Assembly: GCA_900547475.1 (NCBI GenBank)
Contig: URGW01000045.1
Coordinates: 1 to 23,999, forward strand
DNA from: an uncultured Clostridium sp.
GTDB lineage: Bacteria; Bacillota; Clostridia; Clostridiales; Clostridiaceae
DNA: 23,999 bases
Reading direction: 5' to 3'
Position 1 is the stretch's first letter; every line of letters starts with the position of its first letter. The notes beneath the pieces were generated by a model that saw nothing but the letters and a program-made list of their open reading frames with translations, searched no databases and had not been told where the DNA came from. Both the position numbers and the translations under genes were made by a program. Shown piece by piece: positions 6,471 through 13,260 of the stretch.

Positions 6471-7520
6471 ATGGAAACTAAGGTTGCCATAATTAAAGAT
6501 ATTAAAAAAGATATTAAATTTATGGAGGAAGCTGCAAAAGTTATAAGAGCTGGTGGAATAGTAGCTTTTCCTACAGAAACAGTATACGGTCTAGGGGCAA
6601 ATGCATTAAATGAAGAGTCTGTAAAAAAGATATTTATTGCTAAAGGAAGGCCACAAGATAATCCATTAATTGTTCATGTTAGCTCTAAAGATATCTCTAG
6701 TTTAGTAAAAGAGGTTCCTCCTATAGCTCAAGAATTGATTGATAAATTTTGGCCAGGTCCATTAACTATAATTTTAGAAAAAAAAGATATTATACCTAAT
6801 ATGACAAGTGCAAATCTTGATACAATTGGTATAAGAATGCCTAATTCACAAATAGCACTTAAACTTATAGAGCTTTCAGAAAAACCAATTGCTGCACCAT
6901 CAGCTAATATATCAGGGAGGCCAAGTCCAACTGAAGTAGAAAGATGTGTGGAAGACTTAAATGGTCGAGTTGATTATATAATTGGTGGAGAAAGTAGTGA
7001 TATTGGAGTTGAATCTACTATTATTGATTGCACAGTTAATCCTCCAATAGTATTAAGACCAGGTGGAATAACTTTAGAAATGCTTAGGGAAATAGATTCT
7101 AATATTGATATAGATAAAGCTTTAAAATCAAAACCAACTGCTGATTTAAAACCAAAGGCACCTGGAATGAAGTATAGGCATTATGCTCCAAAAGCACATT
7201 TAAAAATAATTAGAGGTAAAAATGAAAAAACTATTGAAATTATTAAAGAAATGTTAGAAAATTATATAGAAAAAAATAATGATGTAGCTATACTGACTAC
7301 AGATGAAAACTTAAGTAAATTTGATAAAGGTAGTGTGATATCTTTAGGTAGTGAGAAAGATTTAAGTCAAATTGCTAAACATCTTTTTGAGGCCTTACGA
7401 AAATGCGATGACCTAGGTGTACAATATATTTTATGCCAGGGATTTGAAGAAAAAGGTGTTGGTGTTGCAATAATGAATAGATTAAGTAAAGCTGCTGGAT
7501 ATGATATTATAGATGTATAA
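6471..7520 (+). CDS. tsaC: L-threonylcarbamoyladenylate synthase (Sua5/YwlC)
   Basis: This enzyme makes threonylcarbamoyl-AMP from threonine, bicarbonate and ATP, the first step of the t6A37 modification of ANN-decoding tRNAs. The 349-residue length marks it as the two-domain Sua5 type: YrdC domain at about 15-205 and the smaller Sua5 domain at about 245-349. Visible motifs include FPTETVYGLG (33-42), KGRPQDNPL (58-66), SANISGRPSPT (144-154), GVESTI (179-184) and the conserved inter-domain linker PGMKYRHYAP (231-240) that closes over the active site. The start ATG has GAAGGTAA ahead of it. Its position close to prfA groups it with translation genes, an arrangement common in Firmicutes. Confidence 0.95.
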   Translation: METKVAIIKDIKKDIKFMEEAAKVIRAGGIVAFPTETVYGLGANALNEESVKKIFIAKGRPQDNPLIVHVSSKDISSLVKEVPPIAQELIDKFWPGPLTIILEKKDIIPNMTSANLDTIGIRMPNSQIALKLIELSEKPIAAPSANISGRPSPTEVERCVEDLNGRVDYIIGGESSDIGVESTIIDCTVNPPIVLRPGGITLEMLREIDSNIDIDKALKSKPTADLKPKAPGMKYRHYAPKAHLKIIRGKNEKTIEIIKEMLENYIEKNNDVAILTTDENLSKFDKGSVISLGSEKDLSQIAKHLFEALRKCDDLGVQYILCQGFEEKGVGVAIMNRLSKAAGYDIIDV

Positions 7521-7522
7521 AT

Positions 7523-7554
7523 AAGGAGGATGGGGGAACCTATTCTTCTTTTTT
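7523..7554 (+). terminator. Possible terminator after tsaC
   Basis: AAGGAGGAT (7523-7531) can pair with ATTCTTCTT (7542-7550), seven Watson-Crick and two G-T pairs, loop GGGGGAACCT, then TTTT (7551-7554). The left arm looks like a ribosome site, but no sensible gene follows it at the right spacing. Confidence 0.5.
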
Positions 7555-7580
7555 ATAAAATAAAGATATAATAATATAAT
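7552..7580 (+). promoter_or_regulatory. Possible rpiB-upp promoter
   Basis: -10 TATAAT (7575-7580) has a 17-base spacer to TTTATA (7552-7557), a four-of-six -35. A second TATAAT at 7567-7572 lacks a -35. Either would serve rpiB at 7615. Confidence 0.4.
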
Positions 7581-7614
7581 TGTTATATATTAAATAACAG
7601 AAAGGTTGGTTTTT

Positions 7615-8064
7615 ATGAAGATTGCGTTAGGTTGTGACCATGGTGGATTAAATTTAAAAGAAGAAATAGCTAGATATCTAGAAACTCAAAATATTGAGTT
7701 TAAGGATTTTGGAACATATACTGAAGAATCATGCGATTATGCTGATATAGCATTACCTGTTGCAGAGGCTGTAGTAGCTAAAGAGTTTGATTTTGGTATA
7801 TTAATTTGTGGTACAGGAATAGGAATAGGAATTGCTGCAAACAAGGTTCCAGGAATAAGAGCAGCACTTTGTTCAGATACATTTAGTGCACATGCAACTA
7901 GAGAACATAATGATGCTAATATATTAACTATGGGAGAAAGAGTTGTTGGTAAGGGATTAGCAATAGACATAGTTAAAGCATTTTTAGGCGCTGAATTTGA
8001 AGGCGATAGACATGCAAGAAGAATTAATAAAATCACTGAAATTGAAAAAAAATATTCTAAATAA
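7615..8064 (+). CDS. rpiB: Ribose-5-phosphate isomerase B
   Basis: RpiB interconverts ribose 5-phosphate and ribulose 5-phosphate in the pentose phosphate pathway. The 149-residue protein carries the N-terminal GCDHGG motif (6-11), the active-site CGTGIG loop with Cys65 (65-70) and the second active-site residue His98 in REHND (96-100). Both residues match the numbering of E. coli RpiB. The ATG at 7615 is used; an in-frame TTG at 7606 would overlap the AAAGG ribosome site. Ribose 5-phosphate feeds PRPP, the co-substrate of the next gene, upp, which starts 27 bases on and is probably co-transcribed. A lactose/galactose isomerase LacAB is the alternative for this family, but the residues and context favour RpiB. 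Confidence 0.95.
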   Translation: MKIALGCDHGGLNLKEEIARYLETQNIEFKDFGTYTEESCDYADIALPVAEAVVAKEFDFGILICGTGIGIGIAANKVPGIRAALCSDTFSAHATREHNDANILTMGERVVGKGLAIDIVKAFLGAEFEGDRHARRINKITEIEKKYSK

Positions 8065-8091
8065 TAAAATTTACTTAGGAGGAATAAGAAA

Positions 8092-8721
8092 ATGAGCAAA
8101 GTAACAGAAATGAAACATCCTTTAATATCTCATAAATTAGCATACATAAGAAGTAAGGATACAGGATCAAAATACTTTAGAGAGTTAGTAGAAGAAGTAT
8201 CTATGTTAATGGCATATGAAGTTACTAGAGATTTAGAGACTGAAGAAGTTGAAGTAGAAACTCCAATATGCAAAACTAAGTGTCAAATGTTAGCTGGAAA
8301 GAAGATGGCAATAGTTCCAATATTAAGAGCTGGACTTGGAATGGTAGATGGAATATTAAACTTAATTCCAGCAGCAAAAGTTGGACATATAGGATTATAT
8401 AGAGATGAAGAAACTCTTCAACCAGTAGAGTATTTCTGTAAGCTTCCACAAGATATAGCTGAAAGAGATGTAATTGTAGTTGATCCAATGTTAGCAACAG
8501 GAGGATCTGCAGCTGATGCTATAACTTTATTAAAACAAAGAGGAGCTAAGAAAATAAGATTAATGTGTTTAATTTCTTCTCCAGAAGGAATTAAGTTAGT
8601 TCAAGATCAACATCCAGATGTTGATATTTATGTTGCAGCTATTGATGAAAAATTAAATGAAAAGGGATATATTGTACCAGGTCTTGGAGATGCTGGAGAT
8701 AGACTTTTTGGAACTAAGTAA
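8092..8721 (+). CDS. upp: Uracil phosphoribosyltransferase
   Basis: This cytosolic enzyme makes UMP from uracil and PRPP. The 209-residue length is standard. The N-terminal KHPLISHKL (8-16), the PRPP loop VVDPMLATGG (129-138) and the C-terminal uracil-binding GLGDAGDR (197-204) are all intact. A strong AGGAGG (8077-8083) precedes the ATG. It follows rpiB, ends at a strong terminator, and is upstream of a dCMP deaminase, so pyrimidine salvage genes cluster here. Confidence 0.98.
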   Translation: MSKVTEMKHPLISHKLAYIRSKDTGSKYFRELVEEVSMLMAYEVTRDLETEEVEVETPICKTKCQMLAGKKMAIVPILRAGLGMVDGILNLIPAAKVGHIGLYRDEETLQPVEYFCKLPQDIAERDVIVVDPMLATGGSAADAITLLKQRGAKKIRLMCLISSPEGIKLVQDQHPDVDIYVAAIDEKLNEKGYIVPGLGDAGDRLFGTK

Positions 8722-8722
8722 T

Positions 8723-8752
8723 AAAAAGCGAAGACAACAGTCTTCGCTTTTT
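8723..8752. terminator. Strong bidirectional terminator after upp
   Basis: A 13-bp perfect stem, AAAAAGCGAAGAC (8723-8735) with GTCTTCGCTTTTT (8740-8752), loop AACA. It has A-run before and T-run after, so it works on either strand. It starts two bases past the upp stop. Confidence 0.92.
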
Positions 8753-8834
8753 ATTAAATTAATATGTTATAAGATAAACTGAAATAATGGTAAGCTAAAA
8801 TTAATTTAGTAAAAGAAATAGGAGGACAAATACT

Positions 8835-9332
8835 ATGGGAAAAAGAGAAGGTTATTTATCATGGGATGATTATTTTATGTCTGTTGCATTATTATCGGGA
8901 AAGAGAAGTAAGGACCCAAATACACAGGTTGGTGCTTGTATAGTAAATAAAAACAATATAATTGAAAGTATAGGATATAATGGACTTCCAAAGGGTTGTT
9001 CAGATGATGAGTTTCCGTGGGATAAGGAAGGTGAAACTTTAAATACAAAATATCCTTTTGTAGTTCATGCTGAATTAAATGCAATTTTAAATGCAAAAGG
9101 AAAAGATTTATCAGGATGCAGAATATATGTTGCACTTTTCCCTTGTAATGAATGTGCAAAAGCAATAATACAATCAGGAATAAGTGAAGTTATATATTTA
9201 AGTGATAAATATGCAAATACAGATTCAGTAAAGGCATCAAAACTTATGTTTAAATGTGCAGGAGTAAAGTTAAGTCAATTAGAAGCAAACCATGGAAAAA
9301 TAGAGTTATCATTTGATATTAATGATATTTAG
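8835..9332 (+). CDS. comEB: Deoxycytidylate (dCMP) deaminase, ComEB-like
   Basis: This zinc enzyme deaminates dCMP to dUMP, the substrate of thymidylate synthase. The 165-residue protein has the cytidine/dCMP deaminase motifs HAE (78-80) with catalytic E80, and PCNEC (103-107) with zinc ligands C104 and C107. The N-terminal SWDDYFM (9-15) and LLSGKRSKDPNTQVG (19-33) are typical of the ComEB/dCMP deaminase branch. AGGAGG at about 8820-8825 precedes the ATG. It stands alone between the upp terminator and the thlA promoter region. The name comEB is by family; the B. subtilis protein lies in the competence operon but is not known to be needed for DNA uptake. Confidence 0.92.
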   Translation: MGKREGYLSWDDYFMSVALLSGKRSKDPNTQVGACIVNKNNIIESIGYNGLPKGCSDDEFPWDKEGETLNTKYPFVVHAELNAILNAKGKDLSGCRIYVALFPCNECAKAIIQSGISEVIYLSDKYANTDSVKASKLMFKCAGVKLSQLEANHGKIELSFDINDI

Positions 9333-9506
9333 TAACAGGGATTTTGACAAAATAATGACAGCATAAAAAGAAAAAATATAATTGTAATTATTTAAGTATT
9401 AATTTATTTAGTATTCATATAAATATAATATTGTATAGAAAATAATAAAATATAAGAAGAATAAAAGGCAAAAAAATAGTATAAGGTAAAATATTTTTAA
9501 AATTAG
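9333..9506. other. AT-rich spacer between comEB and the thlA promoter
   Basis: No ORF with a ribosome site, no clear hairpin terminator for comEB. A TTGACA occurs at about 9345 but has no -10 at a usable distance. I see nothing else specific in it. Confidence 0.6.
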
Positions 9507-9536
9507 TTGATATTGGAAAAAATAAAGTGGTATAAT
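9507..9536 (+). promoter_or_regulatory. thlA promoter with extended -10
   Basis: -35 TTGATA (9507-9512), 18-base spacer, -10 TATAAT (9531-9536) preceded by TGG, which makes it an extended -10 (TGnTATAAT). Transcription should begin near 9543, inside the palindrome that follows. thlA is usually a very highly expressed clostridial gene, in keeping with this strong promoter. Confidence 0.8.
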
Positions 9537-9571
9537 AATAGTGTTAATTGTTTAACAATTAACACTATTAT
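9535..9571. promoter_or_regulatory. Rex-type operator palindrome over the thlA start site
   Basis: A 37-base perfect inverted repeat (two 18-base arms, centre T9553) starts in the -10 box. GTGTTAATTGTTTAACAA (9541-9558) matches the Rex consensus TTGTTAANNNNTTAACAA at all specified bases but the first; a mirrored site with one mismatch per half overlaps it at 9548-9565. Rex is the NADH-sensing repressor of fermentation genes, and binding at the thlA promoter is known in C. acetobutylicum. Rex bound here would block RNA polymerase. The rex gene is not in this window. Confidence 0.8.
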
Positions 9572-9605
9572 GATTTTATGGGTATAGTAATGGGAGGAAG
9601 TTTTT

Positions 9606-10787
9606 ATGAGAGAAGTAGTAATAGTTAGTGCAGTAAGAACTGCAATTGGTTCATTTGGAGGATCATTGAAGGATATTCCAGCAGCAGAACTAGGGTCAAT
9701 AGTAATTAAAGAAGCTGTAAATAGAGCTGGAATTAAACCGGAATTAGTAGAAGAAGTAGTTATGGGAAATGTTATTCAAGCGGGACAAGGACAAAATGTA
9801 GCTAGACAAGCTGCTGTAAAAGCTGGATTACCAGTAGGAGTTCCTGCAATGACAATAAATAAAGTTTGTGGATCAGGTTTAAGATGTGTTGCTTTAGCTG
9901 CTCAAATGATAAAAGCTGGTGATTGTGATGTAGTTATTGCTGGAGGTATGGAAAATATGTCAGCAGCACCATATGCTATGCCAGGTGCTAGATGGGGCCA
10001 AAGAATGGGCGATGGAAAAATGGTTGATACAATGATTAAAGATGCTTTATGGGATGCATTTAATGATTATCATATGGGAGTTACAGCTGAGAACATAGCA
10101 AAAGAATGGGGATTAACAAGAGAAATGCAAGATGAATTTGCATTAAACTCTCAATTAAAAGCTGAAAAGGCAATTAAAGAAGGTAAATTTGTAGATGAAA
10201 TAGTACCAGTGGTTATTCCTCAAAGAAAAGGAGAGCCTAAAGTATTTGATCAAGATGAATTCCCAAGATTCGGATCAACAATTGAAAAGATGGCTAAATT
10301 AAGACCATCATTCATTAAAGATGGAACTGTAACAGCTGCTAATGCATCAGGAATTAATGATGGAGCTGCTGCATTTGTAGTTATGAGTGCTGAAAAAGCA
10401 GAAGAGTTAGGGATAAAACCAATGGCTAAAATAGTGTCTTATGGAAGTAAAGGATTAGATCCTGCTATTATGGGATATGGTCCATTCCATGCAACAAAGA
10501 AAGCATTAGAAGTAGCAGGATTAACTGTTGAAGATATGGATCTAATAGAAGCAAATGAAGCCTTTGCTGCTCAAAGTTTAGCTGTAGCTAAGGACTTAAA
10601 CTTTGATATGGAAAAGGTTAATGTAAATGGAGGTGCTATTGCACTTGGACATCCAGTAGGAGCTTCAGGTGCTAGAATATTAGTTACATTGCTTCATGAA
10701 ATGGAAAAGAGAGATGCTAAAAAAGGATTAGCTACTTTATGTATAGGTGGAGGAATGGGAACTGCCTTAGTAGTTGAGAGAGTTTAG
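9606..10787 (+). CDS. thlA: Acetyl-CoA acetyltransferase (thiolase)
   Basis: This biosynthetic thiolase condenses two acetyl-CoA into acetoacetyl-CoA, the entry to butyrate and butanol formation. The 393 residues match the family. The catalytic residues fall at the usual positions: nucleophile Cys88 (NKVCGSG), His349 (GHPVGASG) and Cys379 (CIGGGMG). In C. acetobutylicum ThlA a disulfide between Cys88 and Cys378 acts as a redox switch; both cysteines are conserved here (378 there, 379 here). GGGAGGAAG precedes the ATG. It stands alone between its own promoter and terminator. The remaining butyryl-CoA genes are elsewhere. The 5' leader of about 60 bases contains the right half of the Rex palindrome. 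Confidence 0.97.
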   Translation: MREVVIVSAVRTAIGSFGGSLKDIPAAELGSIVIKEAVNRAGIKPELVEEVVMGNVIQAGQGQNVARQAAVKAGLPVGVPAMTINKVCGSGLRCVALAAQMIKAGDCDVVIAGGMENMSAAPYAMPGARWGQRMGDGKMVDTMIKDALWDAFNDYHMGVTAENIAKEWGLTREMQDEFALNSQLKAEKAIKEGKFVDEIVPVVIPQRKGEPKVFDQDEFPRFGSTIEKMAKLRPSFIKDGTVTAANASGINDGAAAFVVMSAEKAEELGIKPMAKIVSYGSKGLDPAIMGYGPFHATKKALEVAGLTVEDMDLIEANEAFAAQSLAVAKDLNFDMEKVNVNGGAIALGHPVGASGARILVTLLHEMEKRDAKKGLATLCIGGGMGTALVVERV

Positions 10788-10820
10788 TTTTTATTTAGTA
10801 AAGTAATAAAAGTTAGTGAA

Positions 10821-10851
10821 AAAGGGAGCTTTTCTAAGGCTCCTTTTACTA
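10821..10851 (+). terminator. Intrinsic terminator after thlA
   Basis: AAAGGGAGCTTT (10821-10832) pairs with AAGGCTCCTTT (10836-10847) using two G-T pairs and a three-base loop, with the T-run in the right arm. It lies about 35 bases past the thlA stop. Confidence 0.8.
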
Positions 10852-10927
10852 TTTATCATATTATAAATTAATTTAATGATAATTATTTGAATAAACAATC
10901 GTAAATTTGAAAAAAATAATGAATAAA

Positions 10928-10952
10928 TTGTATTTTAATTATTCAAATACAA
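10928..10952. repeat. Inverted repeat with 8-bp arms
   Basis: TTGTATTT (10928-10935) and AAATACAA (10945-10952) flank nine bases. It lies just upstream of the TATAAT at 10964, so an operator role is possible. It is not followed by a T-run on the plus strand. Confidence 0.5.
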
Positions 10953-11096
10953 TAAAAAAATCATATAATATAGTAGAATGCAAGTTTAAAAATGATAAAA
11001 AAAAACTAAAAAAATTAAAAAGTAATAATATTATTTAAAAAAAATAACACAATAAAATTATGAAACGTTATCAAGAGAAAAAATAAAAAAAGTGAA

Positions 11097-11111
11097 AATT
11101 TTAAGAAAATT
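11097..11111. promoter_or_regulatory. Candidate CodY box
   Basis: AATTTTAAGAAAATT matches the CodY consensus AATTTTCWGAAAATT at 14 of 15 positions; the miss is position 7. CodY responds to GTP and branched-chain amino acids and uses this consensus in clostridia too. Chance matches are easy in such AT-rich DNA, and the site is about 180 bases from the likely atp promoter. Confidence 0.35.
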
Positions 11112-11276
11112 TAAACAAATGCAAGAAATAAAAATTATATGTAAAAAAAAATTAAAATAGCCAAAAAAGAGATTTTGGGTGAGTATTAGTGAAGTATTAT
11201 CTAATAATAGGCGATTTTAACGATAAATTGTAAAAAATAACTAAAAACTAGGTTTTTATTAATTTTAAAGTAGGTA

Positions 11277-11282
11277 TATAAT
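11277..11282 (+). promoter_or_regulatory. Probable -10 box of the atp operon promoter
   Basis: TATAAT, with transcription expected near 11289, seven bases before the outer arm of the leader structure. The -35 (TTTTTA or TTTTAT near 11253-11259) is poor, so an activator or another upstream promoter may be needed. Confidence 0.45.
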
Positions 11283-11295
11283 TGCTACTGTTAAC

Positions 11296-11410
11296 GGGAT
11301 ATCAAAATACTAATAAATTAATAGTATTCCTATATAAGAGCTTTTTATACATATAAAACTATAAAGATAGTTAGTTTTTATATAGGAATAAGGAAAAATC
11401 ACTATATCCC
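11296..11410 (+). promoter_or_regulatory. Nested inverted-repeat leader upstream of atpI
   Basis: Three arms nest around one centre: GGGATAT (11296-11302) with ATATCCC (11404-11410); TATTCCTATATAA (11325-11337) with TTATATAGGAATA (11378-11390), 13 perfect pairs; and AACTAT (11357-11362) with ATAGTT (11367-11372), loop AAAG. A rival hairpin, AATACTA (11306-11312) with TAGTATT (11322-11328), shares bases with the 13-bp arm, so two folds exclude each other. The element ends 27 bases before the atpI start codon and begins near the likely transcription start. It looks like a structured mRNA leader that could tune the operon; I recognise no known riboswitch family. Confidence 0.5.
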
Positions 11411-11437
11411 AAATAAGTTATTTACTAGGAGATAAAA

Positions 11438-11809
11438 ATGACTGAAGACTTAAATAAAATAGTCAAATCTGTAGCAAAAAATGATTTAATAAGTGGGATT
11501 GTTTTATTTTTAATATTCGTATTTTTAGGGCAATATAAAAGTGGAGCTATATTATTAGTTGGAACAATTGTTTCAATGGTAAATTTTATTGTTTCAGCCG
11601 TTATTACTAATAAATTTTTAAGTAAGTCTAAAAAAAATAAAGCAATTTTATTTTACTTAAGTTATTTAATAAGGATAGTAAGTATAGTTGCTATAGCGGT
11701 AGTTTTTTCTAATAAGATGAGCTATTTATTAGCTTTTCTGATAGGATTTCTTATACATTATATAATTCTAGTAATAACTACTATAAAAGTGCAGAAGGGA
11801 AGTGAATAG
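11438..11809 (+). CDS. atpI: ATP synthase subunit I (AtpI)
   Basis: AtpI is a small membrane protein at the head of many F1Fo operons that helps assemble the c ring. The 123 residues contain four predicted membrane helices (about 17-33, 36-57, 68-88, 92-114) separated by short lysine-rich links. Sequence conservation in this family is weak, so the name rests on topology, length and position. AGGAG precedes the ATG. Its TAG stop is directly followed by the atpB ATG, indicating translational coupling. Confidence 0.85.
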   Translation: MTEDLNKIVKSVAKNDLISGIVLFLIFVFLGQYKSGAILLVGTIVSMVNFIVSAVITNKFLSKSKKNKAILFYLSYLIRIVSIVAIAVVFSNKMSYLLAFLIGFLIHYIILVITTIKVQKGSE

Positions 11810-12493
11810 ATGGAACAATCAGAAGCTATATTTTCTTTTTACTTAGGTAAAATAGCAATTGATATAAAACCAGAATCTATAGTTCAATTAGTGATTGTAT
11901 TGTTAATTTTAGTATTAGCATGGTGGTCTACAAGAAATATGCAGATAAGGCCAACTAAGAAACAAACTATTGTTGAATGGATTTATAACATGCTAAATAA
12001 TGCAGTAGTAAGCAATGTTGGAGAAAACTTTATAGGGATAGTTCCTTTTGTAGGAACACTAGGAATATTTGTTCTAGTAATGAATTTAACTGGATTAGTA
12101 GGAATATCTCCACCAACAAAGAATTTTAGTGTTACATTAACATTAGGATTAATGTCATTTGTAATGGTACAAGGATATGCCATTAAAAAGAATGGTATTG
12201 GAGGTTATTTTAAAGGCTATTTAGAGCCTGTATCTTTTATATTACCTATTACAATATTAGAAAGAGTAATGTTACCAATATCATTGTCGTTAAGACTTTT
12301 CGGTAATATGCTAGCAGCTACTTTTATAGTTGAACTTGTTTATGAAAGTTTAGAGAAAATAGCATGGTTTGCACAGCTTGTTATACCTATCCCATTACAT
12401 TTATATTTCGATATATTTGATGGTGGTATTCAAGCAGTAATTTTTGTAATGTTAACAATGATAAATATTAAAATAGTATCTGAACATAATTAA
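11810..12493 (+). CDS. atpB: F1Fo ATP synthase subunit a
   Basis: Subunit a forms the two half-channels that carry protons to and from the c ring. The 227-residue protein has five or six membrane helices. The essential arginine is R162 in LSLRLFGNMLA (159-169), equal to E. coli aR210, and the C-terminal helix region GGIQAVIFVMLTMINI (205-220) is also typical. The ATG abuts the atpI stop codon, with a purine-rich GGGAAGTGA ahead. Confidence 0.97.
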   Translation: MEQSEAIFSFYLGKIAIDIKPESIVQLVIVLLILVLAWWSTRNMQIRPTKKQTIVEWIYNMLNNAVVSNVGENFIGIVPFVGTLGIFVLVMNLTGLVGISPPTKNFSVTLTLGLMSFVMVQGYAIKKNGIGGYFKGYLEPVSFILPITILERVMLPISLSLRLFGNMLAATFIVELVYESLEKIAWFAQLVIPIPLHLYFDIFDGGIQAVIFVMLTMINIKIVSEHN

Positions 12494-12509
12494 GAGGAGG
12501 AAATTTAAA

Positions 12510-12743
12510 ATGAATGAAATAGGAATGAGAGCATTAGGAGCAGCAATTGCAGTATTAGTAGGTTTAGGAGCAGGTATTGGTATAGGAAATGCTACAGGAA
12601 AAGCCGTTGAAGGTGTTGCAAGAAATCCAGAAGCAACAGGAAAAATTACTACAACATTAGTTATAGGTTCTGCGTTTGCTGAAGCAACTGCTATTTATGG
12701 ATTACTAGTATCAATCTTATTAATATTTGTTGGATTAGCATAA
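12510..12743 (+). CDS. atpE: F1Fo ATP synthase subunit c
   Basis: Subunit c forms the rotor ring of Fo. The 77-residue hairpin has helix 1 with five alternating glycines (G18, 20, 22, 24, 26), the polar loop ARNPEA (37-42), and helix 2 with the ion-binding carboxylate E58 in SAFAEATAIYG (54-64). Sodium-type c subunits (Ilyobacter) have a glutamine in helix 1 and a serine right after the carboxylate; here these are I25 and A59, so the ring should be proton-coupled. A strong GAGGAGG ribosome site fits the need for many copies. Confidence 0.97.
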   Translation: MNEIGMRALGAAIAVLVGLGAGIGIGNATGKAVEGVARNPEATGKITTTLVIGSAFAEATAIYGLLVSILLIFVGLA

Positions 12744-12778
12744 TATTTTAATAACTCCAAAAGGGGGTAGAATAAGTA

Positions 12779-13258
12779 ATGGAATTTAATTTAGGTATTA
12801 TATTAGCCACAATAGTTAACTTTTTAATTCTATTCTTTGGATTAAAATATTTCTTCTTTGAAAAAGTTAAATTAATAGTTGAAGCTAGAGAAAATGAAAT
12901 ATCTCATAAGTTAGATAGTGCAGATGAAGAGCTTGAAAAAGCAAGAACTTTAGCTATTAATAATGAAAGAGAGCTACAAAGAGCTAGAGAAGAAGGGAAA
13001 GCTATTACAGAAAGACATAAGAAAAAAGCTGAAAAAATATATGATGAAATTGTTGAAGAGGCAAAATCAGAAGCAAATTTAATTATAGAAAGAGCAAAAG
13101 TAGAAATAGAAAGAGAAAAAGAAAAAGCAGAATATGCGTTAAAGAAAGAAGCTATAGATTTAGCTTTAGACCTTTCTAGAAAAGTAATAGAAAAAAATAT
13201 TGATGAAGAAAAAAATAGACAATTAATTGATGAATTTATTTCTGAGGTGGGTAATTAA
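12779..13258 (+). CDS. atpF: F1Fo ATP synthase subunit b
   Basis: Subunit b is the peripheral stalk that holds F1 still against rotor torque. The 159 residues have one N-terminal membrane helix (about 5-27) and then a long charged helix rich in Glu, Lys, Arg and Ala (30-155) that dimerises as a right-handed coiled coil. Only one b gene is present, so the stalk should be a homodimer. The AAGGGGGT ribosome site is 11-12 bases before the ATG, rather far. The gene ends two bases before atpH. Confidence 0.96.
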   Translation: MEFNLGIILATIVNFLILFFGLKYFFFEKVKLIVEARENEISHKLDSADEELEKARTLAINNERELQRAREEGKAITERHKKKAEKIYDEIVEEAKSEANLIIERAKVEIEREKEKAEYALKKEAIDLALDLSRKVIEKNIDEEKNRQLIDEFISEVGN

Positions 13259-13260
13259 AT

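Larger units (their letters stand above)
10852..11276. other. 425-bp A-rich region without genes
   Basis: No ORF with a ribosome site on either strand. The plus strand is strongly A-rich from about 10970 to 11165, with many runs of five or more A. Inside are a hairpin at 10928-10952, a TATAAT at 10964-10969 with a four-of-six -35 (TTCAAA, 10942-10947, 16-base spacer), a near-perfect CodY box at 11097-11111 and a small hairpin at 11242-11258. It may carry the distal control region of the atp operon or an untranslated RNA. Confidence 0.6.

Noticed and set aside
7530..7571. A 13-codon ORF beginning at the ATG after AAGGAGG
   Set aside because: The ribosome site would abut the ATG with no spacer, and the same bases form a plausible terminator stem for tsaC.
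7737..8099. 120-codon minus-strand frame across rpiB, and similar long antisense frames in comEB, atpH, atpD and mreB
   Set aside because: They lie wholly opposite clearly real genes, have no ribosome sites, and show low-complexity residues typical of antisense readings of AT-rich codons.
11060..11074. TGAAACGTTATCA looks like a CcpA cre site
   Set aside because: It is one base short in the left half compared with WTGNAANCGNWNNCW, so the central CG is out of register.
11288..11295. TGTTAA half of a Rex site near the atp start
   Set aside because: Only one half-site; the second half at a four-base spacing is absent.
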